Shown in pieces: positions 1 to 7,084 of a stretch of 8,816 nt of DNA; within the stretch, counting starts at the first letter, position 1; the number at the start of each line of letters is the position of its first letter. The notes beneath the pieces were generated by a model. The model saw nothing but the letters and a program-made list of their open reading frames with translations, made no database searches and was not told where the DNA came from. The translations under genes and the position numbers were made by a program. The DNA lies in the NCBI GenBank assembly GCA_003242255.1, contig QGUT01000059.1, positions 1-8,816 on the forward strand. Reading direction: 5' to 3'. This stretch comes from Bacillota bacterium (GTDB lineage: Bacteria > Bacillota > Thermosediminibacteria > Thermosediminibacterales > Thermosediminibacteraceae).

Positions 1-2
1 AA

Positions 3-11
3 TGCTATAAT
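3..11 (+). promoter_or_regulatory. Extended -10 promoter element for the metallophosphoesterase gene
   Basis: The sequence TGCTATAAT is a perfect extended -10 (TGnTATAAT) for a sigma-A type polymerase. The -35 box would fall upstream of base 1 and cannot be seen. Transcription would start near base 18, giving a leader of roughly 43 bases before the ATG at 61. This is an inference from motif match alone. Confidence 0.5.
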
Positions 12-60
12 AATATTCAAATGTTCACGAACGTCGCCTCAATCCTCTGGAGGAGGGCTT

Positions 61-873
61 ATGGTTAAAGTCTTAGCAATACTTATTGTAATAGCTTTAA
101 TTTCGGCAGCCTTTTACAGCGGACTTATCGTCAGAAGGTATTCGATCGAAACTGATAAAATTCCGAAGGGCCACTCAATAAGAATAGTTCTCGTATCCGA
201 CTTACACTGCAAAGTGTATGGAAAAGATCAAAGTAAGATTAAAAGAATGATCAAAGCTGAAAATCCAGATATAATCGCCTTAGCTGGAGATATCGTAGAC
301 AAAACCGCTCCCATCGAAGGTGCTAAATTGTTTTTGGAGGCCATAAAGGACATGGCTCCCATTTATTACGTAACGGGCAACCATGAAATTAAAAGAGGCG
401 AAGTTCACAAGATAAAGGAACTTTTCAAATCCTACGGAGTAAATGTGCTGGAGAATAGCATGCAGAAAGTTAATATAAGAGGCGTCGATTTAATTGTGGC
501 GGGAGCGGATGATCCCGGATGCGGTATATCTAACTGGTACAAAGAAATATGCGATTCATTTTTAAATCTCAAGGATGCGGAAGAATATAAAATATTGTTA
601 TCTCACCGGCCCGAAAAGGCTGATTTTTACAGTACCCTTCCCTTTGATCTGGTGCTCTCAGGCCATGCCCACGGCGGGCAGGTCAGGATTCCCTTTTTGT
701 TAAATGGCCTCTATGCCCCGCATCAGGGTCTCTTCCCGAAGTACGCTGGGGGATTGTACGAGTTTGAAAACTATACCCTCATAGTGAGCAGGGGTGCATA
801 TTCCAGTTTATTTTTGCCTAGAATATTTAACCCCCCGGAGATAGTGGTCATTGATATTGAAGGAATCCGGTGA
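61..873 (+). CDS. YkuE-type membrane-anchored metallophosphoesterase
   Basis: This is a calcineurin-like metallophosphoesterase of 270 residues. A hydrophobic N-terminal segment (about residues 3-24) should act as an uncleaved membrane anchor or signal, placing the catalytic domain outside the membrane. The metal-binding signature is complete: SDLH with D47 and H49, GD around 76-77, GNHE at 106-109, H182, and GHAHGGQ at 201-207. The GHAHGGQ form is typical of the YkuE/YpbG-like subfamily, where related proteins have been linked to hydrolysis of lipid A or cell-envelope phosphoesters; the substrate here is unknown. The ATG at 61 follows a strong GGAGGAGGG site at 49-57. The gene is monocistronic and converges on the minus-strand operon. 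Its base composition is visibly more AT-rich than the operon's. Family assignment is firm, substrate is not. Confidence 0.9.
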   Translation: MVKVLAILIVIALISAAFYSGLIVRRYSIETDKIPKGHSIRIVLVSDLHCKVYGKDQSKIKRMIKAENPDIIALAGDIVDKTAPIEGAKLFLEAIKDMAPIYYVTGNHEIKRGEVHKIKELFKSYGVNVLENSMQKVNIRGVDLIVAGADDPGCGISNWYKEICDSFLNLKDAEEYKILLSHRPEKADFYSTLPFDLVLSGHAHGGQVRIPFLLNGLYAPHQGLFPKYAGGLYEFENYTLIVSRGAYSSLFLPRIFNPPEIVVIDIEGIR

Positions 874-902
874 GGCGATACAACAACCGCCCCTCAATCC
901 AA

Positions 903-938
903 AAAGGGGATAAGGAAAAAGCTCTCCTTATCCCCTTT
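903..938. terminator. Intrinsic hairpin terminator between convergent genes
   Basis: A perfect 14-bp inverted repeat (903-916 with 925-938) encloses an 8-base loop. Read on the minus strand the stem is followed by a run of five T, so it should end the large operon whose last codon is at 950. On the plus strand the T run is only three long, so termination of the phosphoesterase transcript is plausible but weaker. Confidence 0.8.
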
Positions 939-949
939 GCAAAATGATA

Positions 950-2107
950 TTATCCCCTTTTGTAAACGACCTTCCCGTCGATTATCACCAACTCCGGCTT
1001 CGACATGACTTCCAGTGGGAAGCCGTCCCACACGACTATATCGGCGTCCTTGCCTTCCTCTATGCTGCCCACCCGGTCCTGGATGCCGATTATCTCGGCG
1101 GCGTTGATGGTGATGGCGGCGAGGGCGTCTTCTACCTTCATCCCCTCTCTTACCGCCAGGCCAGCACATACGTTCAAATACTGCACGGGAATCACCGGGT
1201 GGTCCGTCATTATGGCAACTTTTACCCCCCGGTTCGCCAGGATTCCGGCGGTCCTAAAGCTCAGATCTTTGAGTTCTATCTTCGAGCGGGACGTGAGCGA
1301 AGGGCCTACCACCGCAGGCACTCCCAGTTCTGCCAGTTCATCGGCGATGAGGTGACCCTCGGTGCAGTGTTCTATGACGATATCGACGTCGAATTCCTTC
1401 GCTATCCTGATCGCGGTCATTATGTCGAAAGCCCGGTGGGCGTGGGCCCTCAAGGGAATCTTCTTCTCCAAAACATCGCAGAGCACTTCCATCTTGAGGT
1501 CCTTTTCGAAAAACTCCCCTTTTTCCATCGCTATCTTTTTCTTTTCGAGATAGTTTTTAGCCTTTGTGAGCGCTTCCCTGAGCAGGGCCGCCGTCCCCAT
1601 CCGGGTGGAGGGCATCTTCTTCTGCTGGCCGTAAACCCGCTTCGGATTCTCACCGAAAGCTACCTTGAGCCCCGCCGGAGCTTTAACCACCATCTTATCT
1701 ATTACCCGGCCGTAGGTCTTGACGGCTATGGATTGGCCGCCTATGACGTTGGCGCTCCCCGGGCCGGTAAAAACGCAGGTAACCCCGCCCTTGACCGCAT
1801 CGTCAAAAGCTTTATCCTCCGGACTTACGGCATCCAGGGCCCTGAGGTGGGGCGTCACCGGGTCGGTCATCTCGTTGCCGTCCTCACCTATTTCGCCCAC
1901 GCCTTCTTCGAAAATACCCACATGGCTGTGGGCATCGATGAACCCCGGAAAAACGTACTTCCCCGTGGCGTCTATCACTTCGCAGCCTTCCGGAATGGAA
2001 AGGTCTTTGCCCACTTTGGCGATCTTGTCGCCTTCGACGAGGACCGTCCCTCCTTCTATCACTTCTCCTTTCATGGTGTAGACAGTACCGCCTTTTATTG
2101 CTTTCAC
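950..2107 (-). CDS. Metal-dependent amidohydrolase (imidazolonepropionase/dihydroorotase-like superfamily)
   Basis: This 385-residue protein is a member of the amidohydrolase superfamily, with a TIM-barrel metal site and a small beta-sandwich made from both ends of the chain. The N-terminal part reads as the sandwich strand plus the FPGFIDAHSH motif, giving H60 and H62. H222 and H224 (RAHAH), H247 (IEHC) and D302 (MTDHP) supply the remaining usual metal or catalytic positions. The C-terminal GSIEEGKDADIVVWDG stretch is the typical superfamily tail. The best subgroup match from memory is the uncharacterised imidazolonepropionase-like group also annotated as aryldialkylphosphatase- or prolidase-related. 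Neither histidine degradation nor pyrimidine genes are nearby, so those specific names are not supported. The start is GTG, preceded by AAGGGGG. It lies 16 bases after dppA and is the last gene of the operon. A cyclic amide or a dipeptide is a reasonable substrate guess. Confidence 0.85.
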   Translation of the reverse strand: MKAIKGGTVYTMKGEVIEGGTVLVEGDKIAKVGKDLSIPEGCEVIDATGKYVFPGFIDAHSHVGIFEEGVGEIGEDGNEMTDPVTPHLRALDAVSPEDKAFDDAVKGGVTCVFTGPGSANVIGGQSIAVKTYGRVIDKMVVKAPAGLKVAFGENPKRVYGQQKKMPSTRMGTAALLREALTKAKNYLEKKKIAMEKGEFFEKDLKMEVLCDVLEKKIPLRAHAHRAFDIMTAIRIAKEFDVDIVIEHCTEGHLIADELAELGVPAVVGPSLTSRSKIELKDLSFRTAGILANRGVKVAIMTDHPVIPVQYLNVCAGLAVREGMKVEDALAAITINAAEIIGIQDRVGSIEEGKDADIVVWDGFPLEVMSKPELVIIDGKVVYKRG

Positions 2108-2123
2108 GCTTAAGACCCCCTTA

Positions 2124-2942
2124 TCACTGCACGCCTGAATTTATAGCTAAAGCAGCTCTGAACACTTTGTAGGCTTCCAAATAATCTTTTGCTGTGTAAA
2201 CTACGGTCCTGCCGTCCTTTTTTGCCATGCCCGGAATCAGAAGGGCCATGTCGGCCATTATGGACCTGTAAAAGGATACCTCCAGCTCCACCGGCCCTTG
2301 TTCCACGGTGGGTTTTAAATTCGGCAGTTTCTCGATGGCCTTTTTTACCCCCTCTCGGATCTTCTCCCGCACCACGTCGAAGGGGTAAACTTTGGCGGAA
2401 TACCTGGTAATGGCCTCTTTCACCACAACCCCCACCGGGTCGTTGAGCTCATCCTTCGCACACTTTACCGCATTCTGGTCCCCTGTCACCAGAGCCACGG
2501 GCACTCCGAAATAGCCGGCCAACCGGCCGTTCAAGCCCGCCTCGCTCATCAATTTGCCGTTGATTTTAGCGTACATCACGGTTCCCGTATACGTATGGTC
2601 CATTATGGCTTCAGCAACTCCGGGCCTGGCGTGATACCCCACGAAAAAGACGGCGTCGAAGGTCTCATCAATCCCCTGCATCATGCTCAAGGGTTTGGGA
2701 CTGCCGCTTATGAGGCAGGCTTTGGGATGGAACTCCTCTATCAAAATATTGTCCATCTTGTTGTGGGAGTCGTTGACCACTATTTCCGAAGCCCCGCATT
2801 CGAGGGCGGCTTCTATCACCGCATTTACTTCCCGGGTCATGAGCCGGCGGAACCTTTCGTACTCGCCGGACCCTGCCTCCACGTGGCTGGAGGATACCAC
2901 ACCGGAGATTCCCTCCATGTCGGCCGATATGTAGATTTTCAT
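2124..2942 (-). CDS. dppA: D-aminopeptidase, DppA-like (peptidase family M55)
   Basis: This 272-residue protein belongs to the zinc D-aminopeptidases of family M55, whose Bacillus subtilis member DppA cleaves D-Ala-D-Ala and related D-peptides and assembles into a self-compartmentalising decamer. The metal ligands line up with DppA: D8 and E10 in SADMEG, H60 in NDSH, H104 in VGYH, and E134 in MSEAG; H116 corresponds to the conserved catalytic-region histidine. No signal peptide is present, so it is cytoplasmic. The ATG at 2942 follows GGGAGG at a suitable distance. Unlike the B. subtilis gene it is not next to an oligopeptide transporter; it sits 21 bases after a gamma-glutamyl hydrolase gene in the alr operon. 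This suggests a role in D-Ala peptide turnover or peptide scavenging. The family is secure; the physiological substrate is inferred. Confidence 0.92.
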   Translation of the reverse strand: MKIYISADMEGISGVVSSSHVEAGSGEYERFRRLMTREVNAVIEAALECGASEIVVNDSHNKMDNILIEEFHPKACLISGSPKPLSMMQGIDETFDAVFFVGYHARPGVAEAIMDHTYTGTVMYAKINGKLMSEAGLNGRLAGYFGVPVALVTGDQNAVKCAKDELNDPVGVVVKEAITRYSAKVYPFDVVREKIREGVKKAIEKLPNLKPTVEQGPVELEVSFYRSIMADMALLIPGMAKKDGRTVVYTAKDYLEAYKVFRAALAINSGVQ

Positions 2943-2963
2943 AAATTGCCTCCCATCCTCAAA

Positions 2964-3668
2964 TTATTTTTCCGAGGCCGCCTGGACCAGAGCCTCAAAG
3001 AGCTTGAGTTGAAGGGGATATTCCTGCCACATCTCTTCCGGGTGCCACTGCACTCCTAGTAAAAAAAATTCGCCGGATACGCTTTCCACAGCTTCCACTA
3101 TGCCATCCTGCGAAAAGGCCACCGGCTTTAAAGCTTCCGCCACATCTTTTACAGCCTGGTGGTGAAAGCTGTTGACTGCTACCCTTTCGGACCCCAATAT
3201 TCGGAAAAGCAGCGAATCCCTCGACACAACCACGTCGTGGCTTGCGTACCACCTGGGGGCTTGCTGGCTGTGCTTCATGGGCTTTTCCACTTCGCTTTGG
3301 ATGTCCTGGTAAAGAGTGCCCCCTAACGCCACATTTATGAGCTGTATTCCGCGGCATATGCCGAGTATCGGCTTTTTCCTCTTTACGGCTTCGCGGCAAA
3401 GAAAGATTTCCGCTTCGTCCCGCAGCGGGTTTACCTCCCCGAGAGCGGGTTTCGGATTTTCGCCAAAACGCCTCGGGTCCACGTCGGGACCTCCCGAAAA
3501 GAGCAGGCCGTCCACCCTGTCGATGAGCTTCGAAAGGGCTTCCTTGTCCCTCAAAGGCGCAGCCCCTACCGGTATTCCTCCGGCTTTTTCAACGGCTTCA
3601 TAATAGCCGTGATTCAGGAACATTCTTCCATCGGTGAAAGAGCAGGTTATAGCAATCAACGGCCTCAT
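2964..3668 (-). CDS. Gamma-glutamyl hydrolase, class I glutamine amidotransferase fold (peptidase C26, PuuD-like)
   Basis: This 234-residue protein has the class I amidotransferase fold. The catalytic triad is visible: C105 in the nucleophile elbow ILGICRG, then H209 and E211 in VQWHPEE. The FSGGPDVDP motif (57-65) and the pattern RGIQLINVALGGTLYQDI are typical of the C26 gamma-glutamyl-gamma-aminobutyrate hydrolase group. Members cut gamma-glutamyl amide bonds, releasing glutamate. No putrescine pathway gene is nearby, so PuuD function is not implied. I chose the ATG at 3668 because AGGAGAG (3672-3678) lies just before it and the protein then begins MRPLIAIT, the normal family start. An in-frame ATG 18 bases upstream would begin directly at the mazF stop and swallow that ribosome site. 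It lies 18 bases after mazF and 21 before dppA. Confidence 0.88.
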   Translation of the reverse strand: MRPLIAITCSFTDGRMFLNHGYYEAVEKAGGIPVGAAPLRDKEALSKLIDRVDGLLFSGGPDVDPRRFGENPKPALGEVNPLRDEAEIFLCREAVKRKKPILGICRGIQLINVALGGTLYQDIQSEVEKPMKHSQQAPRWYASHDVVVSRDSLLFRILGSERVAVNSFHHQAVKDVAEALKPVAFSQDGIVEAVESVSGEFFLLGVQWHPEEMWQEYPLQLKLFEALVQAASEK

Positions 3669-3686
3669 TATCTCTCCTCTTCCCAT

Positions 3687-4037
3687 CTAAAATTCTATCA
3701 GTCCCAAGCTGATCTTCAGGGCTTCATCAACCTTTGCCATAATTTCGCTGTCGAGAAAAGTCACTTTCTCCCTCAATCGCCTCTTGTCAATGGTCCTCAG
3801 TTGCTCCAGGAGTATTACCGAATCCTTCTCCAGCCCGTATTCCCCGCGTTTTAATTCCACATGGGTGGGCAGTTTGGCCTTGTCAATCTGGGAAGTGATG
3901 GCCGCCACTATCACGGTGGGGCTGTACTTGTTTCCCACGTTGTTCTGCACTACCAGTACCGGCCTTACTCCTCCCTGTTCGGACCCTACGACTGGATTTA
4001 GATCGGCGTAAAATACATCTCCTCGTCTTATTTGCAC
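3687..4037 (-). CDS. mazF: MazF/EndoA-type endoribonuclease toxin
   Basis: This is a PemK/MazF-family sequence-specific mRNA endonuclease, very similar in its recognisable motifs to Bacillus EndoA (NdoA). It contains RRGDVFYADLNPVVGSEQGG, the RPVLVVQN strand and the AAITSQ strand. With the start used here, R25 and T48 fall exactly at the EndoA catalytic positions and the length is 116 residues, the same as EndoA. I chose the GTG at 4037 for this reason and because GGAGAG (4046-4051) sits 8 bases upstream inside the antitoxin's last codons. A longer reading from 4067 adds ten unconserved residues. The start lies one base beyond the antitoxin stop, so translation of toxin and antitoxin is probably coupled. 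Known EndoA cleaves at UACAU; the target here is not shown. Confidence 0.95.
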   Translation of the reverse strand: MQIRRGDVFYADLNPVVGSEQGGVRPVLVVQNNVGNKYSPTVIVAAITSQIDKAKLPTHVELKRGEYGLEKDSVILLEQLRTIDKRRLREKVTFLDSEIMAKVDEALKISLGLIEF

Positions 4038-4038
4038 C

Positions 4039-4314
4039 TCATTCACTCTCCGAAAGAGTTGTCTCATATAGCATCAAATCTTTCATATCTTCGTTTATGC
4101 CAAATTCAGCCATTTTCAGATTTATTTCGGCCATTTCCATATATCCATTCTTCAACTGTTCCCTCATTCTTAGCCTTTCCCTTTCTCTAATATATAATCT
4201 CATGGCATCCTGAATAAATTCGCTGCGGTTTCTCTTCTCTTTCGACAATATAGTATCCACCTGCCTCAGAAGGCTGTCGGGCAGGCTGACCACAATTCTC
4301 CTCAGCTCAGCCAC
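4039..4314 (-). CDS. Ribbon-helix-helix (CopG/MazE-like) antitoxin, EndoAI type
   Basis: This 91-residue protein is the presumed antitoxin for the adjacent MazF. Residues 4-45 form the ribbon-helix-helix: a short strand RRIVVSLPDSLL, then a helix with NRSEFIQDAMRLYI. This is a DNA-binding dimer motif, and in the Bacillus pair it allows autoregulation. The acidic C-terminal half (about residues 55-91) should be the flexible toxin-neutralising segment. The start is GTG, preceded by GGGGGTG about 8 bases upstream. It follows alr by 21 bases and precedes mazF by one base, the order found in many Firmicutes (alr-ndoAI-ndoA). No separate promoter is evident in the short gap, so it probably depends on the operon promoter. 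Confidence 0.9.
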   Translation of the reverse strand: MAELRRIVVSLPDSLLRQVDTILSKEKRNRSEFIQDAMRLYIRERERLRMREQLKNGYMEMAEINLKMAEFGINEDMKDLMLYETTLSESE

Positions 4315-4335
4315 AGTGGCACCCCCTATTGTTAA

Positions 4336-5508
4336 TCAAAAATATGGTAAATGAGCATCTATTTTTATTATTTTACCATTTTTTATGTATATTCTCGGAA
4401 CCCTTTTGGATATGCCGCACACTATTTCATAAGGGATGGTACCAACTATCCTGGCTAGTTCATCGGCCGTAACACCGCCGTCCTTGCCTTCGCCGAAAAG
4501 CTCCACGTCGTCGCCGGGCATCACCCCCGGCACATCGGTGACGTCTACCATGCACTGGTCCATGCATATCCGGCCAACTAAAGGAGCTCTTCTCCCCCTT
4601 ATCAGAACCTCGGCCTTGGAAGACAAAAGCCGCGAGTAGCCATCGGCGTACCCCACCGGCAGGGTAGCGATGATGCTCTCCCGCTGGGTGATGAAAGTCC
4701 CGCCGTAGCTGATGGGTGTTCCCGCGGGCACCTTCTTCACGTGGGATACTCGGGTTTTAAAGCTCATGACGGGCTTCAGATCGATTTTTTCTCTTTTTAC
4801 TTCATCGGAAGGGTATATGCCGTAGAGGATTATGCCGGGCCTTACCATGTCCAGGTGCATCTCGGGAAGGTCTATGATGGCAGCGCTGTTGGCCACATGT
4901 TTTATCGGTATCCGAAAGCCCCGGTTCTCCAGGGCCTTTACAATCGCATCGAACTTCTTAAACTGCTCTTCAGAAAAAGTCTTGTCTTTCTCGTCGGCCT
5001 TCGCAAAATGGGTGAAAATGCCCTCCACTTCTATGCCGGGGAGCTTGAAGATCTCCTCAATTTCCGGAAGGCTCGACATTTGGGCCTGAAAGCCTATTCG
5101 CGACATGCCCGTATCCAATTTTATGTGAACCTTGGCTTTCACACCCCGCTCAACCGCTTTTTCGGAGAGCAGTTTTGCCGAATCGAGGTTAAAAACAGTT
5201 TGGGTTATGCCGTACTCTACTATTCTATCAAACTGCTCTTCGGGTGTAAAACCCAAAATCAGGATTGGGGCCTTTACTCCGGCCTTCCTGAGCTGCACGG
5301 CTTCTTCCAGGATGGCCACGGCCAGGTACTTTGCCCCGCACGAGAGGGCCGTATTCGCCACCTCTACCGCGCCGTGGCCGTAAGCATCGGCCTTGACCAC
5401 CGCGCAGAGGGAAGCCCCGGCTCTGGTCACCCTTTTGATCTCATGGAGGTTGTGCTCCAGGTTATCCAGGTTTATCTCAGCCCTGGTAGGCCTGAATGTG
5501 GCATTCAT
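4336..5508 (-). CDS. alr: Alanine racemase
   Basis: This PLP enzyme interconverts L- and D-alanine, supplying D-Ala for peptidoglycan. The 390-residue length is normal for the fold-type III family. K39 in VVKADAYGHG is the Schiff-base lysine, R137 lies in GMSRIGF, and Y268 in ISYGGTF is the second catalytic base, contributed across the dimer. The CMDQCMVDVT motif near 315-324 is also typical. The ATG at 5508 is preceded by GGAGGGGG inside the end of nnr, so the two genes overlap by 32 bases and translation is likely coupled. The C-terminus (IKIDAHLPYF) is slightly longer than the usual end after the PRIY motif, and ends 21 bases before the antitoxin gene. Identification is very secure. Confidence 0.97.
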   Translation of the reverse strand: MNATFRPTRAEINLDNLEHNLHEIKRVTRAGASLCAVVKADAYGHGAVEVANTALSCGAKYLAVAILEEAVQLRKAGVKAPILILGFTPEEQFDRIVEYGITQTVFNLDSAKLLSEKAVERGVKAKVHIKLDTGMSRIGFQAQMSSLPEIEEIFKLPGIEVEGIFTHFAKADEKDKTFSEEQFKKFDAIVKALENRGFRIPIKHVANSAAIIDLPEMHLDMVRPGIILYGIYPSDEVKREKIDLKPVMSFKTRVSHVKKVPAGTPISYGGTFITQRESIIATLPVGYADGYSRLLSSKAEVLIRGRRAPLVGRICMDQCMVDVTDVPGVMPGDDVELFGEGKDGGVTADELARIVGTIPYEIVCGISKRVPRIYIKNGKIIKIDAHLPYF

Positions 5509-7084
5509 CCGATCTTTCCCCCTCCTGCAGCCGTTTGAAAGCCTCCGGAATGTTCTCCACTATATCCCCTGCGACCAGAGGGATTTCGCCTTTCTTTTCT
5601 GCCGCCGCATCCCCCGCCAGCCCGTGGAGGTATACTGCGGCGGCCGAAGCTTCTAGAGCATCAAGACCTCGGCCCAAAAGGGCACCTATCATGCCGGCGA
5701 GCACGTCGCCGCTGCCGCCGGTGGCCATTCCCGGATTTCCAGTGGGATTTACATAGACCGGATTCCCGGGAGAGTAGATCAGGGTGCGGGCGCCTTTCAA
5801 GACCACCGTGCACCCGAAGGTGTCCCCGGCCCTCCTTACCGCATCCCACCGGTTTTGCTGCACTTCCCGGGGAGTTGTGGAAAGGAGCCTGGCCATCTCT
5901 CCTGGGTGCGGGGTGAGCACGACCGGAGCTCTAGCATCCTTAAGGATCTCGGGGGCCCCGGAGAGGTTGTTTATCCCGTCGGCGTCTATCACCATCGGCC
6001 TTTCGCATTCGGCCACGAAACTCCTCACGAATTTTTCCGTCTCCCGGTGGCGGGAAAGCCCGGGCCCTAAGACGACCGCATCGCACCTTCTGGCAAACTC
6101 CAGGGCGGGCTCTAAAGCTTTTTCCGAGAGCGTCCCTTCCCCCGTATCGGGCAGCGGCAGGGTCATGACTTCTGTAACTTTCACCTCCAGGATGTCGTTT
6201 AAGCTCTCTGGAACTCCCAAGGTCACGAGCCCCGCTCCGCACCGGGCCGCTCCCAGTCCCGAAAGGGCCGCCGCCCCCGTCATCCCCCTCGAACCCGCCA
6301 GTATGAAAACCCTGCCCATATCCCCCTTGTGGGCATCTGGGGCGGGAGGTCTTACCCAGGATTCTACGAGTTCGGGCATAAGGAGCAGAGCTTCGGCTTC
6401 GAACTCATCAAAAACCCGGCGGGGTATGCCTATGTCGACCACCACCACCCTGCCGGCGTAAGCAGCTCCCGGATAGAGCAGAAGGCCCACCTTCAAAAGC
6501 CCCATCGTCACCGTCACGTCGGCCCTTACTGCTGCTCCCAGCACCCTGCCGGTCCTCCCGCATATGCCTGAAGGGATGTCCACGGCTATGACCGGCAGTC
6601 CGGATGCGTTGATCGCCTCTATGAGCTCTCTGGGAAGCCCTTTTACCTCCCCCCTCAGGCCGGTCCCGAAGAGGGCATCCACGATCGAGTGAAATCCCTC
6701 AAAAATTCCCCGGATTTTATCCGGTCCATCAGTGTCTTTGAGTTCGATCACAGGGATTCCCATGTTTTTAGTGACTTTCAAATTTACCGCCGCATCTCCC
6801 GAAACCTCACCGGAAGGCGACGCCAAGAAAACCGACACTTCAAAACCCATATTGGCCAGGTGCCTTGCGGCGCCAAAGCCGTCACCGCCGTTGTTGCCTT
6901 TGCCGCAGACTACGGCTACCTTTAGGGGAAAATTCTTTTTTCCGTAAACCTCGTCGATCCTTCGCTTTGCCGCAACGGCCACGGCCCTGCAGGCGTTCTC
7001 CATGAGGACTATACCCGGGACACCGTAGACCTCAATGGCCCTCTTATCTATCTCTCTCATCGTCGAAGGGCTCACCGCTTTCAC
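5477..7084 (-). CDS. nnr: Bifunctional NAD(P)H-hydrate epimerase / ADP-dependent NAD(P)H-hydrate dehydratase
   Basis: This 535-residue fusion repairs damaged NADH and NADPH hydrates. The N-terminal YjeF_N epimerase domain (about 1-220) shows GKGNNGGDG at 61-69, VDALFGTGLRG at 135-145 and VDIPSG at 168-173. The C-terminal ribokinase-like dehydratase (about 240-520) shows HKGDMGRVFILAGS at 252-265, LGPGLSRH at 339-346, DADGIN at 367-372, TPHPGEM at 391-397, and GNPGMATGGSGDVLAG at 449-464 with D460 as the conserved catalytic-region aspartate. Both domains look intact. The GTG at 7084 follows AAGGGGG by 8 bases and gives the standard family N-terminus. It overlaps the end of acpS by 41 bases and the start of alr by 32. 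In B. subtilis the two activities are on separate proteins; fusion is common elsewhere. Confidence 0.95.
   Translation of the reverse strand: MKAVSPSTMREIDKRAIEVYGVPGIVLMENACRAVAVAAKRRIDEVYGKKNFPLKVAVVCGKGNNGGDGFGAARHLANMGFEVSVFLASPSGEVSGDAAVNLKVTKNMGIPVIELKDTDGPDKIRGIFEGFHSIVDALFGTGLRGEVKGLPRELIEAINASGLPVIAVDIPSGICGRTGRVLGAAVRADVTVTMGLLKVGLLLYPGAAYAGRVVVVDIGIPRRVFDEFEAEALLLMPELVESWVRPPAPDAHKGDMGRVFILAGSRGMTGAAALSGLGAARCGAGLVTLGVPESLNDILEVKVTEVMTLPLPDTGEGTLSEKALEPALEFARRCDAVVLGPGLSRHRETEKFVRSFVAECERPMVIDADGINNLSGAPEILKDARAPVVLTPHPGEMARLLSTTPREVQQNRWDAVRRAGDTFGCTVVLKGARTLIYSPGNPVYVNPTGNPGMATGGSGDVLAGMIGALLGRGLDALEASAAAVYLHGLAGDAAAEKKGEIPLVAGDIVENIPEAFKRLQEGERSDECHIQAYQG

Noticed and set aside
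38..46. Nine-base repeat CCTCAATCC near both ends of the phosphoesterase gene (also at 892-900)
   Set aside because: It is short, gives no evident structure, and two copies of this length can occur by chance; no sign that it bounds a mobile unit.
43..54. Palindrome TCCTC-TG-GAGGA over the phosphoesterase ribosome site
   Set aside because: The two-base loop is too tight for a stable RNA hairpin, and the match is largely a consequence of the GGAGGAGGG ribosome site facing a CT-rich leader.
944..2113. A 389-codon open frame on the plus strand opposite the amidohydrolase gene
   Set aside because: The minus-strand frame carries the full amidohydrolase motifs, a ribosome site and operon spacing. 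The plus-strand reading shows no recognisable domain and is a by-product of GC-rich codon structure.
3669..3686. Upstream ATG adding six residues to the gamma-glutamyl hydrolase
   Set aside because: The added codons consist of the AGGAGAG ribosome site for the downstream ATG, and the upstream ATG has no site of its own.
4741..5538. A 265-codon open frame on the plus strand opposite alr
   Set aside because: It is fully antisense to a clear alanine racemase, with no supporting ribosome site or family motifs.
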